NCBI RefSeq assembly: GCF_036194065.1
Contig: NZ_CP108095.1
Coordinates: 7,688,001-7,752,000, forward strand
DNA: 64,000 nucleotides
Direction of reading: 5' to 3'
DNA from: Streptomyces sp. NBC_00239
GTDB lineage: Bacteria; Actinomycetota; Actinomycetes; Streptomycetales; Streptomycetaceae
Each line of letters starts with the position of its first letter. Position 1 is the stretch's first letter. The notes beneath the pieces were generated by a model that worked only from the letters and a program-made list of their open reading frames with translations, made no database searches and had not been told where the DNA came from. Both the position numbers and the translations under genes were made by a program. Shown here piece after piece: positions 41,519 to 51,304 of this stretch.

Positions 41519-42364
41519 CTACCCGGGGTACACCACGATGAAGTCACCGCACGGGCCGACGTGCTCGTCCAGGGCCTTGCGCAGTCGGTGCAGGTGCGCG
41601 GTCGTCAGCTGGAGCGGCGGTTCGTCGGGCTGGTACGTCGTACCCCGCGGGTAGTCCTCGTCCGGGGTGCGGGTCATCTCGATGTGGCAGCCGAGGACGT
41701 GCGTGATCGGCGTGGTGGCGCAGAAGGCGATCAGCCGGTCGACGGTCGCGGAGTACGCGTCGACGTCGCTGACGTAGAGACGGCCGGGGTAGAGGGAGTC
41801 CCCGGTGAGCAGCAGGCCCGTGTGCCGGTCGTGGAAGACGACGGCGTCCTCCCGGTGGCCGGGCCCGGGGATCAGGTCGAGGACGCGCCCGCCGAGGTCG
41901 AGCTCGGCCGGGCGGTGCGGCCAGGACTCGAAGCCGAACCAGTCGATCACCTCGGGCAGGGAGGCGCCCACCACCTGGGTGTCCGGGCGGTCCGCGAACT
42001 GGGCGTCGCCGGCGATGTGGTCGCCGTGCCCGTGGGTGTGGGCGACCACGAGGCCGTAGCGGGGGCGCGGGTTGCGGGCCAGCCAGGCGTCGATCAGGGC
42101 GTCGACGGTGGCCCGCAGCGGGAGGTGCGCCGGGTCCGGGCTCGCGCCGGTGTCGATGAGGATCGCCCGCTCGTTCCCGAAGAGCAGGAAGAGGAAGGGG
42201 GCTTCGTAGTGCGCCGACTTGTTCTGGCGCAGCACCAGCGTGTGTTCGGAGTAGGCGTGTACCTGGATCTCCGGAGCCGGGTCGTGCATCGGTGAGGGCC
42301 AGCCGGCGTGCCAGACGACGTCGAGACTGCCGGGGACGGGTGCGTCTGCGTGGAAGTCGATCAC
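41519..42364 (-). CDS. Metallo-beta-lactamase-fold hydrolase
   Basis: 281 aa. Metal motif VVAHTHGHGDHIAGD (HxHxDH complete), then LIPGPGHREDAVVFHD, LLLTGDSLYPGRLY and ITHVLGCHIEMTR supplying the remaining ligands. Related to glyoxalase II/MBL hydrolases. GTG 42364 starts it. Cytoplasmic. Substrate unknown. It follows the monooxygenase gene (stop at 42450) on the same strand after 85 nt. Confidence 0.9.
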   Translation of the reverse strand: MIDFHADAPVPGSLDVVWHAGWPSPMHDPAPEIQVHAYSEHTLVLRQNKSAHYEAPFLFLLFGNERAILIDTGASPDPAHLPLRATVDALIDAWLARNPRPRYGLVVAHTHGHGDHIAGDAQFADRPDTQVVGASLPEVIDWFGFESWPHRPAELDLGGRVLDLIPGPGHREDAVVFHDRHTGLLLTGDSLYPGRLYVSDVDAYSATVDRLIAFCATTPITHVLGCHIEMTRTPDEDYPRGTTYQPDEPPLQLTTAHLHRLRKALDEHVGPCGDFIVVYPG

Positions 42365-42449
42365 CCCCGCACCCTACGACGCCCGTCCCCCGGCCCGTCC
42401 CCGCCCGCCCGCTCGGTAGCCAGCCGTAGCCGTAGCCCCGGCCCCGGCC

Positions 42450-44066
42450 TCAGGCGAGGGGCGCGGTGTCCCCGATGCCGATGCCGATGCCCGAGCCGTT
42501 GCCGTTGCCGTTGCCGTTGCCGATGCCCAAGCCGAACCGGGCCGCGTACCGGGCGGCTCCGTCCGCGGTGTCGCCCGCCCACCCGATGTGGCCGTCCGGG
42601 CGGATCAGGAAGACGCCGTCCCCGTAGGCCCCGTACGACGGGATGCGTACGGTGCGCACCGACGGCAGGCCGCCCTCGCCGCGCGCCGTGGTGCCGGCGG
42701 CCGGGTCCGACTCCGCGGAGCCGACGGTCAGCAGGGTCCAGTGCGGGCCCTGGAACGCGTCGAAGAGCCGGACGCCGGCGCGGATGCCGTCCGGGGCGCG
42801 GTCGCCCGCGCGCAGGGCGTCCTCGGGGAGGCCCGTACGGGTTTCCACCGACAGGGACGCGTCGCGGTAGCCGAGGCCGAGCTGCTGGGTGGCCTCGCCG
42901 CGCCGGATCTCGCCGCGGTGCACGGCCGTGGACAGGCCGAGGATGTCCGCTGCGACCGGCATCCGCTCCTCCTCGTACGAGTCGAGGAGGGACGCGGGGG
43001 CGTGGCCCGCCAGCACCGCGGCCAGCTTCCAGCCGAGGTTGTACGCGTCCTGCACACCGGTGTTGAGGCCCTGGCCGCCCGCGGGGGAGTGGACGTGCGC
43101 CGCGTCGCCGGCGAGGAGGATCCGGCCGTCGCGGAAACGGTCCGCCATCGCGGCCCGGGGCCGGAAGTCCGACGCCCAGTGCACCTCGGTGACGGCGTCG
43201 GGCGCCAGGTGCGAGCGGGCGGCGACGGCCTTTCGGATGCCGTCGAGGGAGATGTCCGGGGCGGTCGCCCCGACGCCTTCGGCCGCGTTCAGGAACTGGG
43301 CGGTGACCTGGAAGCGGTCCGTCCCCGCCAGCGGGCAGATGGCGAGGAAGCCCTCGCCGCCCGCCGGCGGGAAGACGTGCCAGTGGTCCCGGTCGAGGCC
43401 GGTGATGCGGACGTCGGCCACCAGGATCGGGTTCGGGTCCACGGTCTCACCGGTCATGCCGATGCCGAGGGTGCGCCGCACCGTGGACCGGCCGCCGTCG
43501 GCGGCCACCGCGTACCGCGCGCGGACCGTCTCGCCGGACGCGAACACCGCCGTGACCCCGGCCGCGGTTCCGGCGCCGGCCGCGTCACCCGTCCCGGCCG
43601 CCGTGGCAGCCCCGGCCGCGTCACCCGTCCCGGCCGTGGCGTCGCCGTCGGCCCCGTCCTGCGTGATGCCGACCAGTTCGCGGCCGAAGGCGACCGTGCC
43701 GCCGAGTTCGGTGAGCCTGGCGTGGAGGAGTTCCTGGGTACGCCACTGCGGCACCATCCACGGCTGGTGGTACGGGGCGCCCTCGCTCGGCTCGGTCTCG
43801 TCGAACATCCGGTGCTCGCCCTGCCGGACGCCGTCCTTCCAGATCATTCCGACCGGGTACGGGCCGCCCGCCGCCAGGATCGCCCGGTGCAGGCCGAGGT
43901 CCTCCAGCACCTCCAGGGTGCGGGGCTGGAGGCCCTTGCCGCGCGAGCCCGGGAACAGGCCCTCGGCCCGCTCCACGACGAGGGCGCGGATCCCGCGCCG
44001 GGCGAGGTCGACGGCGAGCGCGAGCCCGGTCGGGCCGGCTCCCACGATGAGGACGTCAGTGTCCAT
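42450..44066 (-). CDS. FAD-dependent aromatic monooxygenase (PheA/TfdB, Rox-like)
   Basis: 538 aa. FAD fold VLIVGAGPTGLALAVDLARRGIRALVVER, GKGLQPRTLEVLEDLGL, DG motif AVAADGGRSTVRRTLGIGM, and GDAAHVHSPAGGQGLNTGVQDAYNLGWKLAAVL. C-terminal thioredoxin-like end (VFLIRPDGHIGWAG). Such enzymes hydroxylate phenols, polyketides or rifampicin. Two low-complexity segments: an Ala/Gly/Thr insert near 145-175 and a Gly-Asn/Gly-Ile tail (NGNGNGNGSGIGIGIG) from a hexamer repeat. AAGGAGAT precedes ATG 44066 and overlaps one operator of the divergent TetR gene. Confidence 0.92.
   Translation of the reverse strand: MDTDVLIVGAGPTGLALAVDLARRGIRALVVERAEGLFPGSRGKGLQPRTLEVLEDLGLHRAILAAGGPYPVGMIWKDGVRQGEHRMFDETEPSEGAPYHQPWMVPQWRTQELLHARLTELGGTVAFGRELVGITQDGADGDATAGTGDAAGAATAAGTGDAAGAGTAAGVTAVFASGETVRARYAVAADGGRSTVRRTLGIGMTGETVDPNPILVADVRITGLDRDHWHVFPPAGGEGFLAICPLAGTDRFQVTAQFLNAAEGVGATAPDISLDGIRKAVAARSHLAPDAVTEVHWASDFRPRAAMADRFRDGRILLAGDAAHVHSPAGGQGLNTGVQDAYNLGWKLAAVLAGHAPASLLDSYEEERMPVAADILGLSTAVHRGEIRRGEATQQLGLGYRDASLSVETRTGLPEDALRAGDRAPDGIRAGVRLFDAFQGPHWTLLTVGSAESDPAAGTTARGEGGLPSVRTVRIPSYGAYGDGVFLIRPDGHIGWAGDTADGAARYAARFGLGIGNGNGNGNGSGIGIGIGDTAPLA
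42473..42526. repeat. Hexanucleotide repeat in the monooxygenase 3' end
   Basis: Runs of GATGCC and GTTGCC units (about four of each) code for the Gly-Ile/Gly-Asn tail on the complementary strand. Length variation would stay in frame. Confidence 0.8.
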
Positions 44067-44075
44067 GGCGATCTC

Positions 44076-44127
44076 CTTAACGCTGTTAAGTTCCGATGCC
44101 CGAGAGCGTGCACTTAACGCTGTTAAG
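44076..44127. promoter_or_regulatory. Twin TetR operators
   Basis: Two identical palindromes CTTAACGCTGTTAAG at 44076-44090 and 44113-44127, centres 37 bp apart, in the 70-nt spacer between the TetR and monooxygenase genes. One covers the ribosome site of the monooxygenase; the other ends 9 nt before the TetR start. Confidence 0.88.
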
Positions 44128-44136
44128 CTGTCAAGT

Positions 44137-44787
44137 GTGGCTAACCGTAGAACCCCGAAACTGGACCGGGCGCAGGCCGTCGACACCGCGCTCAGGCTGC
44201 TGAACGACGTCGGCCTCGAAGGGCTCACCCTGCGCGCGATCGCCAGGGAGCTGGACGTCCAGGCCCCCGCCCTGTACTGGCACTTCAAGAACAAGCAGGA
44301 ACTGCTCGACGAGATGGCCACGGAGATGTTCCGCCGGATGGTCGCCGCAGGGCCGCCCGCCGCGGACGCCGGCTGGCAGGAGCTGCTGCTGGCCGGCAAC
44401 CGCGGCCTGCGTGCGGCCCTGCTGGGCTACCGCGACGGCGCGAAGGTCTTCAGCGGTTCCCGGTTCACCGGCACCGAGCACGCGGCGCAGCTGGAGGACA
44501 CCCTCCGCGCCCTGGTGGAGGCCGGTTTCGAGCTCCGCCAGGCCGTCCGGGCCACTTCCACGGCCTACTTCTTCACGCTCGGGTTCGTCACGGAGGAGCA
44601 GGGCGTCGAACCGGCCCCCGGCGAACGCCGCGAGGGGTACGACGTGGCCGAACGCGCCGCGCGGATGGCCGACTTCCCGCTCGCCGCTGCCTCGGGCGCC
44701 GACCTCTTCCAGGACTACGACACCGGCTTCGAGGAAGGCCTGCAGCTCCTGATCGCGGGCATCGGGGCCCGCTACGGCATCGCCTGA
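44137..44787 (+). CDS. TetR-family repressor (TetR_C type)
   Basis: 216 aa. HTH at about 12-60: AVDTALRLLNDVGLEGLTLRAIARELDVQAPALYWHFKNKQELLDEMA. C-terminal ligand domain LGYRDGAKVFSGSRFTGTEHAAQLEDTLRALVEAGF matches the TetR_C class that senses tetracycline-like molecules. GTG 44137 has no Shine-Dalgarno site, so leaderless translation is possible. With the divergent flavin hydroxylase and twin operators it makes a drug-inducible inactivation unit by analogy to TetX-type pairs. Confidence 0.93.
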   Translation: MANRRTPKLDRAQAVDTALRLLNDVGLEGLTLRAIARELDVQAPALYWHFKNKQELLDEMATEMFRRMVAAGPPAADAGWQELLLAGNRGLRAALLGYRDGAKVFSGSRFTGTEHAAQLEDTLRALVEAGFELRQAVRATSTAYFFTLGFVTEEQGVEPAPGERREGYDVAERAARMADFPLAAASGADLFQDYDTGFEEGLQLLIAGIGARYGIA

Positions 44788-44814
44788 GCGGGACGCGCGG
44801 GCCGCCGCGGCGTC

Positions 44815-44905
44815 CGGCAGCTCCGGCAGCTCCGGCAGCTCCGGCAGGCACGCCGAGCCGGGGCCGGAGCCGGGGCCGGAGCCAAGGCGAGGGCGAGGCC
44901 GGAGC
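44815..44905. repeat. Low-complexity intergenic DNA
   Basis: Three GGCAGCTCC units followed by repeated CCGGAGCCGGGG words, in the 209-nt gap before the BtrH-like gene. No ORF or hairpin with clear function. Confidence 0.65.
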
Positions 44906-44996
44906 GAAGGTGGGGGCGAGGTCGACAGGGAAGCCGGCGGGGAGGCCGGCCCGGTGGCTGGCCGGTCGGGGCGGATTCCGCGGTTAGGCTGACCGC

Positions 44997-46001
44997 ATGA
45001 CTGTGCTCGCGTACGAAGACTTCGGCACCGGACGCCACCGCGAGGCCTCCCTGATCCGCCACGCCCTGGGCAGCGCCCACGACGAGGCGCTGGTCGCGGG
45101 CCTGGCCGGAGGCGTCGGCTTCATGTACTTCGTGTTCGAGTACACGGGCCGGCTGCCCATCGCCACGATCGTCGCCCAGGCGCACCCCGAGCCCTGGGTG
45201 CAGGTCGCCCTCGGCCGCCTGGGCGTCCCGTACGAGGCCACGCGCGCGATGAACCCCCGCTGGGGCAGGGTCCGGGCCGCGCTCGACGCCGGTCAGCCCG
45301 CCTTCTGCGTCGTCGACCGCTCCTCCCTGCCCTGGCACGAGGCCGACCCGGACGCCGAGATGACCGGCGCCGACCCGTACACCGTCGTCATCGCCGGGTA
45401 CGACGGCGACGACCTGCTGATCGAGGACGGCGCCCCGACCCCGTACCGGATCGACCGCGAGGAGTTCGGGGCCGCCTGGACCGCGCACCGCAAGGGCCGC
45501 CACCAGCTGGTCGTGCCGGTCGGGCCGGCCGAGGGGGAGCCCGACGTGGACGGGGCCGTCGCCTCCACCGTCACGCACCTCACCGGGGCGGTCCTCGGCA
45601 ACCAGTTCGACGTGAACTTCGGTTTCACCGGCATGGAGAAGTTCGCCGCGCAACTGCGCGACAGCACCAGCGAGACGGGCTGGGAGCGCCGGTTCGGCAG
45701 CTCGCCGGAGGCGTTCCGCGCCGGCACCGGGCGGCTGCACACCTGCCTGGAAGAGGAGTGGACGGCGCCGGGCGCGACCCGGCCGCTGTACGCGGACTTC
45801 CTCGACCTCGTCGGCCGCACCGAGGCCGCCGGACTGTTCCGGGAATCGGCCGCGCACTGGTCCGCGCTGGCCGCGCTGGGCCGGGACGCCGACCCGGACA
45901 CGGACGCCGCCGGGCGCCGCGCGCTGTTCGACGCGTGCGCGGAACACGTGGACCGGTCCCTGGACCTGGAGCAGCGGGCGGTCCGCGCCCTCCGGAAGTA
46001 G
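44997..46001 (+). CDS. BtrH N-terminal / DUF4872-type protein
   Basis: 334 aa. N-terminal cysteine-protease-like BtrH fold: HREASLIRHALG, EALVAGLAGGVGFMYFVFEYTGRLPI, RAALDAGQPAFCVVDRSSLPW, DPYTVVIAGYDGDDLLIEDG. BtrH itself is an acyl-ACP:aminoglycoside acyltransferase in butirosin biosynthesis. The usual catalytic Cys at the N-terminal CHG motif is not seen here, where HREAS stands, so activity is doubtful or different. C-terminal helical DUF4872 part. ATG 44997 is 210 nt from the TetR stop. Confidence 0.78.
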   Translation: MTVLAYEDFGTGRHREASLIRHALGSAHDEALVAGLAGGVGFMYFVFEYTGRLPIATIVAQAHPEPWVQVALGRLGVPYEATRAMNPRWGRVRAALDAGQPAFCVVDRSSLPWHEADPDAEMTGADPYTVVIAGYDGDDLLIEDGAPTPYRIDREEFGAAWTAHRKGRHQLVVPVGPAEGEPDVDGAVASTVTHLTGAVLGNQFDVNFGFTGMEKFAAQLRDSTSETGWERRFGSSPEAFRAGTGRLHTCLEEEWTAPGATRPLYADFLDLVGRTEAAGLFRESAAHWSALAALGRDADPDTDAAGRRALFDACAEHVDRSLDLEQRAVRALRK

Positions 46002-46052
46002 GCCACTGCTCGGGACGCTCACCTTTCTCCCGAAGAGCAAGCGAAATCCGTA

Positions 46053-46080
46053 CAACCACTTCCTTCCGTCGTGAGTCTGA
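46053..46080 (+). promoter_or_regulatory. Possible ECF-type promoter
   Basis: ACAACC (46052-46057) followed 17 nt later by GTCTGA (46075-46080) resembles ECF sigma promoters with an AAC-type -35. It is the only candidate before the secreted FG-GAP gene. Weak evidence. Confidence 0.3.
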
Positions 46081-46082
46081 TC

Positions 46083-46112
46083 GAGCGGTGCGCACTGGTG
46101 TGCGCACCGCTC
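46083..46112 (+). promoter_or_regulatory. Perfect 13-bp leader hairpin
   Basis: GAGCGGTGCGCAC (46083-46095) and GTGCGCACCGCTC (46100-46112), loop TGGT. It ends 8 nt before the AGGAGGG ribosome site of the FG-GAP gene. It could terminate the BtrH-like transcript or control the downstream leader; lacking a T tract, a leader role is at least as likely. Confidence 0.6.
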
Positions 46113-46133
46113 AGCGCATCAGGAGGGACTCCC

Positions 46134-48362
46134 TTGGCTTCCGCACGTACCACCCGACACCGTCTCGGCGGGTGTGTCGCCACCGTTCTCGCCGTGACAG
46201 TCGGTACCGGCGTCCTGGCCTCACCCGGGGCCGTGGCCGTTTCCGCTCCCGCCTCCGTGGCCGGGGCAATGTCCGCCGCCACCGCCGAAGCGCACCTGCC
46301 ACTCGATGCCGAGATCGTCAGCACCGGCGACACCGGCTACCTCACGTCCAGGAAGGACGACGCCGGCACGGCGGTCCTGGAGTGGCACACGTACGCCGAC
46401 GGCTCGGTGGTGCCGGTCGGTACCGGAGCCGTCGGCCACGACAGCAACTCCGACGTCGTCGTGACCAGCGACGGTGCCGGCGCGGTCTCCCTGCGGGACA
46501 TGACGCCCGGAGCGGACTGGTCCGCGTCCTTCGACCTCGTGTCCGAGTTGGGGGCTGGGGCCAAGCTCGTCGGCGTGGTCGGCCGGAACCTCTTCGTGAC
46601 CGTGCCGACCACCGCGGACTACCACGAGCTGTGGCAGCTCACCCGGGTCGACGGGGCAACCGCGAAGACCCGGCGCGCGAGCGGCCCGTACAGCCAGAAC
46701 TTCAAGGTCGTCGCCTCCACGGCCAGCCACGCGCTCATCCTGACCAGCAACCGGGTCTTCCCTTCTTCTTCGACCTTCCGGACCGAGTTCTGGAGCGAGC
46801 TCCTCGGCCTGTCCGGGCCCAACGGCAGCAGGGAGGTCACCGGTGCGTGGGGGCCGGCCTCCACGGGCGCCTACACCGCCGACTACAGGGCGTGGAGCGA
46901 GTACGCGGGCGGGGTCACCAGGCTCGTCGTGAGCGGGCAGAGCATGATGCGGCGTTACGACATGGACAGCTCCATGAGCGGCGCCGTCATCGCCGGCATC
47001 GCGGGGAACACCCTGCTCTACGGCGTCCCGGGGAAGGCCGCCGACGAGAAGCCGAGCCCGCTGTACGCGCGGAGCGTCACCACCCCCGACGCGGCGCCGT
47101 ACAAGCTCTTGGAGCACTTCTCCAGCGTGGCCCACGCGCCGGACGGCGGCCTGCTGGTACGCGGCGCCACGGCCGACACCGACGGGCTGTTCCGGATCTT
47201 CGACGAGACTGACGGCATTCCCCGCGTCACGCCCGTCGCGGAGACCGGCCGGGTCCTGGCCGTGAAGCTGACCGAGTCCGAGGTCCCGGCCACGGTGAGC
47301 CTGGAGAAGCCGGGCACCACCGTCCCGATGGAGTGGGCGCTCTCCCGCGCGAACGTCACCGCGGACCTCACGCTCACGCACACCGCCACCGGCAAGAAGC
47401 TCGCCAAGCGACTGTCCGCACCGGCCTCCGGCAGCCGTTTCGCCTTCGCCTGGGACGGCGTCCTGGACGGCATCAGCGCCCCGAACGGCGCCTACACCTG
47501 GCAGTTCACCGCCACCCCGGACGACGGCGTCGGCGCCCCGGCGACCGCCTCGGGGAGCCTCACGGTCTCGCGCAGCGCCAACCCGCACGACTTCAACGAC
47601 AACGGCTCGACGGATGTCCTCGCCCGCGACGCGTCGGGCGGGCTGTGGCGGGACGACCTGTTCGACTGGCCGTCGGGCGGCCAGGCCACCTCCGCCAAGC
47701 GGACGAAGGTCGCGTCCGGCTGGCAGATCTACGACCAGGTCGAGGCCGCGGGCAACCTCGGAGGCCTCCCGGTCGGCGACCTCGTCGCCCGCGACACCTC
47801 GGGCGTCCTGTGGATGTACCTGGGCAAGGGCGACGGCACCTTCGCGTCCCGCGTCAAGGTCGGCGCCGGCTGGCAGATCTACAACAAGATCACCGGCGGC
47901 AGCGACCTCAACGGCGACGGCCGCCCCGACCTGCTCGCCACCGACACGGCAGGCGTCCTGTGGCTCTACAAGGGCACCGGCGCCAAGGCCGCCCCCTTCG
48001 CCACCCGTGCCAAGGTCGGCGCCGGCTGGCAGATCTACAACCAGATCACCGCCGTCGGCAACATAGCGGGCAGCGCCGCCGGAGACCTCGTCGCCCGTGA
48101 CACCGCCGGCGTGCTGTGGCTCTACCAGGGCAACGGGACGGGCGGGTTCGCGACCCGCGTCAGGATCGGCGCGGGCTGGAACGGCTTCGCCCACCTCGTC
48201 GGTGCCGGCGACGTCACCGCGGACGGCCGCCCCGACCTGATCGCCTACGGTCCGAACGGCACGTCCGTGTACCGCTCGACCGGCTCGACGACGGCCCCGT
48301 TCAGCAAGCAGACGACCGGCCTGTACGCGGGCGAGGGCGGCAAGTTCAACACCATCGCCTAG
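46134..48362 (+). CDS. Large secreted FG-GAP/VCBS repeat protein
   Basis: 742 aa. TTG start at 46134 with AGGAGGG 6 nt upstream; the in-frame GTG at 46071 overlaps the leader hairpin and is not used in my reading. Signal peptide about 1-45. Residues about 50-370 look like a beta-propeller (WD/Kelch-like), about 380-470 an Ig-like FlgD-type domain (FAFAWDGVLDGISAPNGAYTWQFTATPDDG), and 480-742 FG-GAP units (DFNDNGSTDVLARD, SDLNGDGRPDLLATD, GDVTADGRPDLIAYG) with GWQIYNxI linkers. Paralogue of the 599-aa protein at 21658. Extracellular; ligand unknown. Confidence 0.9.
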   Translation: MASARTTRHRLGGCVATVLAVTVGTGVLASPGAVAVSAPASVAGAMSAATAEAHLPLDAEIVSTGDTGYLTSRKDDAGTAVLEWHTYADGSVVPVGTGAVGHDSNSDVVVTSDGAGAVSLRDMTPGADWSASFDLVSELGAGAKLVGVVGRNLFVTVPTTADYHELWQLTRVDGATAKTRRASGPYSQNFKVVASTASHALILTSNRVFPSSSTFRTEFWSELLGLSGPNGSREVTGAWGPASTGAYTADYRAWSEYAGGVTRLVVSGQSMMRRYDMDSSMSGAVIAGIAGNTLLYGVPGKAADEKPSPLYARSVTTPDAAPYKLLEHFSSVAHAPDGGLLVRGATADTDGLFRIFDETDGIPRVTPVAETGRVLAVKLTESEVPATVSLEKPGTTVPMEWALSRANVTADLTLTHTATGKKLAKRLSAPASGSRFAFAWDGVLDGISAPNGAYTWQFTATPDDGVGAPATASGSLTVSRSANPHDFNDNGSTDVLARDASGGLWRDDLFDWPSGGQATSAKRTKVASGWQIYDQVEAAGNLGGLPVGDLVARDTSGVLWMYLGKGDGTFASRVKVGAGWQIYNKITGGSDLNGDGRPDLLATDTAGVLWLYKGTGAKAAPFATRAKVGAGWQIYNQITAVGNIAGSAAGDLVARDTAGVLWLYQGNGTGGFATRVRIGAGWNGFAHLVGAGDVTADGRPDLIAYGPNGTSVYRSTGSTTAPFSKQTTGLYAGEGGKFNTIA

Positions 48363-48394
48363 GACGGCCTGGTTGCCGTGACGGCGTCGGCGGG

Positions 48395-48419
48395 CCCCGG
48401 CCGGTACGGCCGGCCGGGG
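48395..48419. terminator. Bidirectional terminator
   Basis: CCCCGGCCGG (48395-48404)/CCGGCCGGGG (48410-48419), perfect, loop TACGG, between the convergent FG-GAP and secreted-protein genes. Confidence 0.8.
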
Positions 48420-48429
48420 GTCGGGCGGG

Positions 48430-50302
<1,873 letters not shown>

Positions 50303-50359
50303 GAGATCGTCCCTGTTTTCGGCCGTGCACCGTTGTTACCGACGAGTTGAATGTAAGAG

Positions 50360-50377
50360 TGCCAATGAGGGTTGGCA
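50360..50377. promoter_or_regulatory. Inverted repeat upstream of the DUF6230 operon
   Basis: TGCCAA (50360-50365) and TTGGCA (50372-50377), 6-nt spacer, 58 nt before the DUF6230 start. The MerR gene upstream is on the same strand and could act here. Confidence 0.45.
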
Positions 50378-50409
50378 AGGTTGCTCGGCCGCACCTTTTA
50401 GGCCGACTC

Positions 50410-51168
50410 CTACTGCTCCGTACGCAGCAGTTCGGCGACTTCCGCCTCCACCCGCCGGGCCATCGCCCGCGCGAACTCGGCGGTCACGACCTCGCCGGCC
50501 ACCGGGCGCAGGGCCGTGACCGCCTCGGTGATGTGCCGCAGCTGCGTGGCCGAAAGCCGCTCCAGGCCCTCCGGGCCGATCACGTGCCGCCGGAAGAGTC
50601 CGACGAACCGGTCGGCGAGGGCGGCCGCCTGCTGCTGGGCGAACGCGCCCGCGTCCAGGATCTCCGCGAGCGGGACCCCTTGCCGCACCAGCGTGAGCGT
50701 GGCGTCGAGCAGGCGTCGGCTGCGATGGGTGACGAGGTCTCCGTCGACCTGTACGTAGCCCAGCTCCGCCGCCCGCCGGGTGTCCTCGGCGGTGGCCGTC
50801 GGGCCGAACAGCTCGCGCAGCTCGGCCCGCGTCATCGTGACCGGCTCTTCCCGCTCCCCCCACTCGCGGGTCATCTCCCGTTCGAGGCCGAGAAGTTGAG
50901 AGATCCCGCCGCCCTGCTCCCAGGCGGCCAGGAGTTCCGCGATGCCGTTGACCGTGTAGCCGCGCCCCAGCAGGTCGTTGATCAGGCGCAGCCGGGTCAG
51001 GTGGTCGTCGGAGTACCAGGCGATCCGGCCCTCCCGGCGCGGCGGGGGCAGCAGCCCGCGCTCTTGGTAGTACCGCAGGTTCCGTTCCCGGACGCCGGCG
51101 GCCCGGGCCACGTCCTCCCGCCGGTAGCGCCCCGCGCCGCTTTCATCACCCTCTGCCTGGCTGTTCAC
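50410..51168 (-). CDS. MerR-family regulator
   Basis: 252 aa. N-terminal MerR HTH (YRREDVARAAGVRERNLRYYQERGLLPPPRREGRIAWYSDDHLTRLRLINDLLGRGYTVNGIAELL in pieces). The C-terminal half is helical, with TRAELRELFG and LDATLTLVRQGVPLAEIL, and no metal-binding cysteines. GTG 51168 start. It precedes the DUF6230 operon on the same strand by 107 nt and may regulate it. Confidence 0.9.
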   Translation of the reverse strand: MNSQAEGDESGAGRYRREDVARAAGVRERNLRYYQERGLLPPPRREGRIAWYSDDHLTRLRLINDLLGRGYTVNGIAELLAAWEQGGGISQLLGLEREMTREWGEREEPVTMTRAELRELFGPTATAEDTRRAAELGYVQVDGDLVTHRSRRLLDATLTLVRQGVPLAEILDAGAFAQQQAAALADRFVGLFRRHVIGPEGLERLSATQLRHITEAVTALRPVAGEVVTAEFARAMARRVEAEVAELLRTEQ

Positions 51169-51203
51169 GCGGCAGAGTGTAGGACGTACCGGCAGGTCAC
51201 ATA

Positions 51204-51252
51204 GGGCGGGCGCGGTCCCGCGGCCCGGCCGGCCGCGGGACCGCGCCCGCCC
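51204..51252 (-). terminator. Very strong terminator, 22-bp perfect stem
   Basis: Bases 51204-51225 pair perfectly with 51231-51252 around a 5-nt loop CGGCC. It lies 52 nt past the stop of the phosphoesterase gene on the same strand and before the MerR start, so it insulates the lipid-cluster side from the DUF6230 side. Confidence 0.9.
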
Positions 51253-51304
51253 GCTGAGGTGTAGCGGTGTCGTCGCTCCTTCCCGCCGTCGGATTCCGGT
51301 GGCG

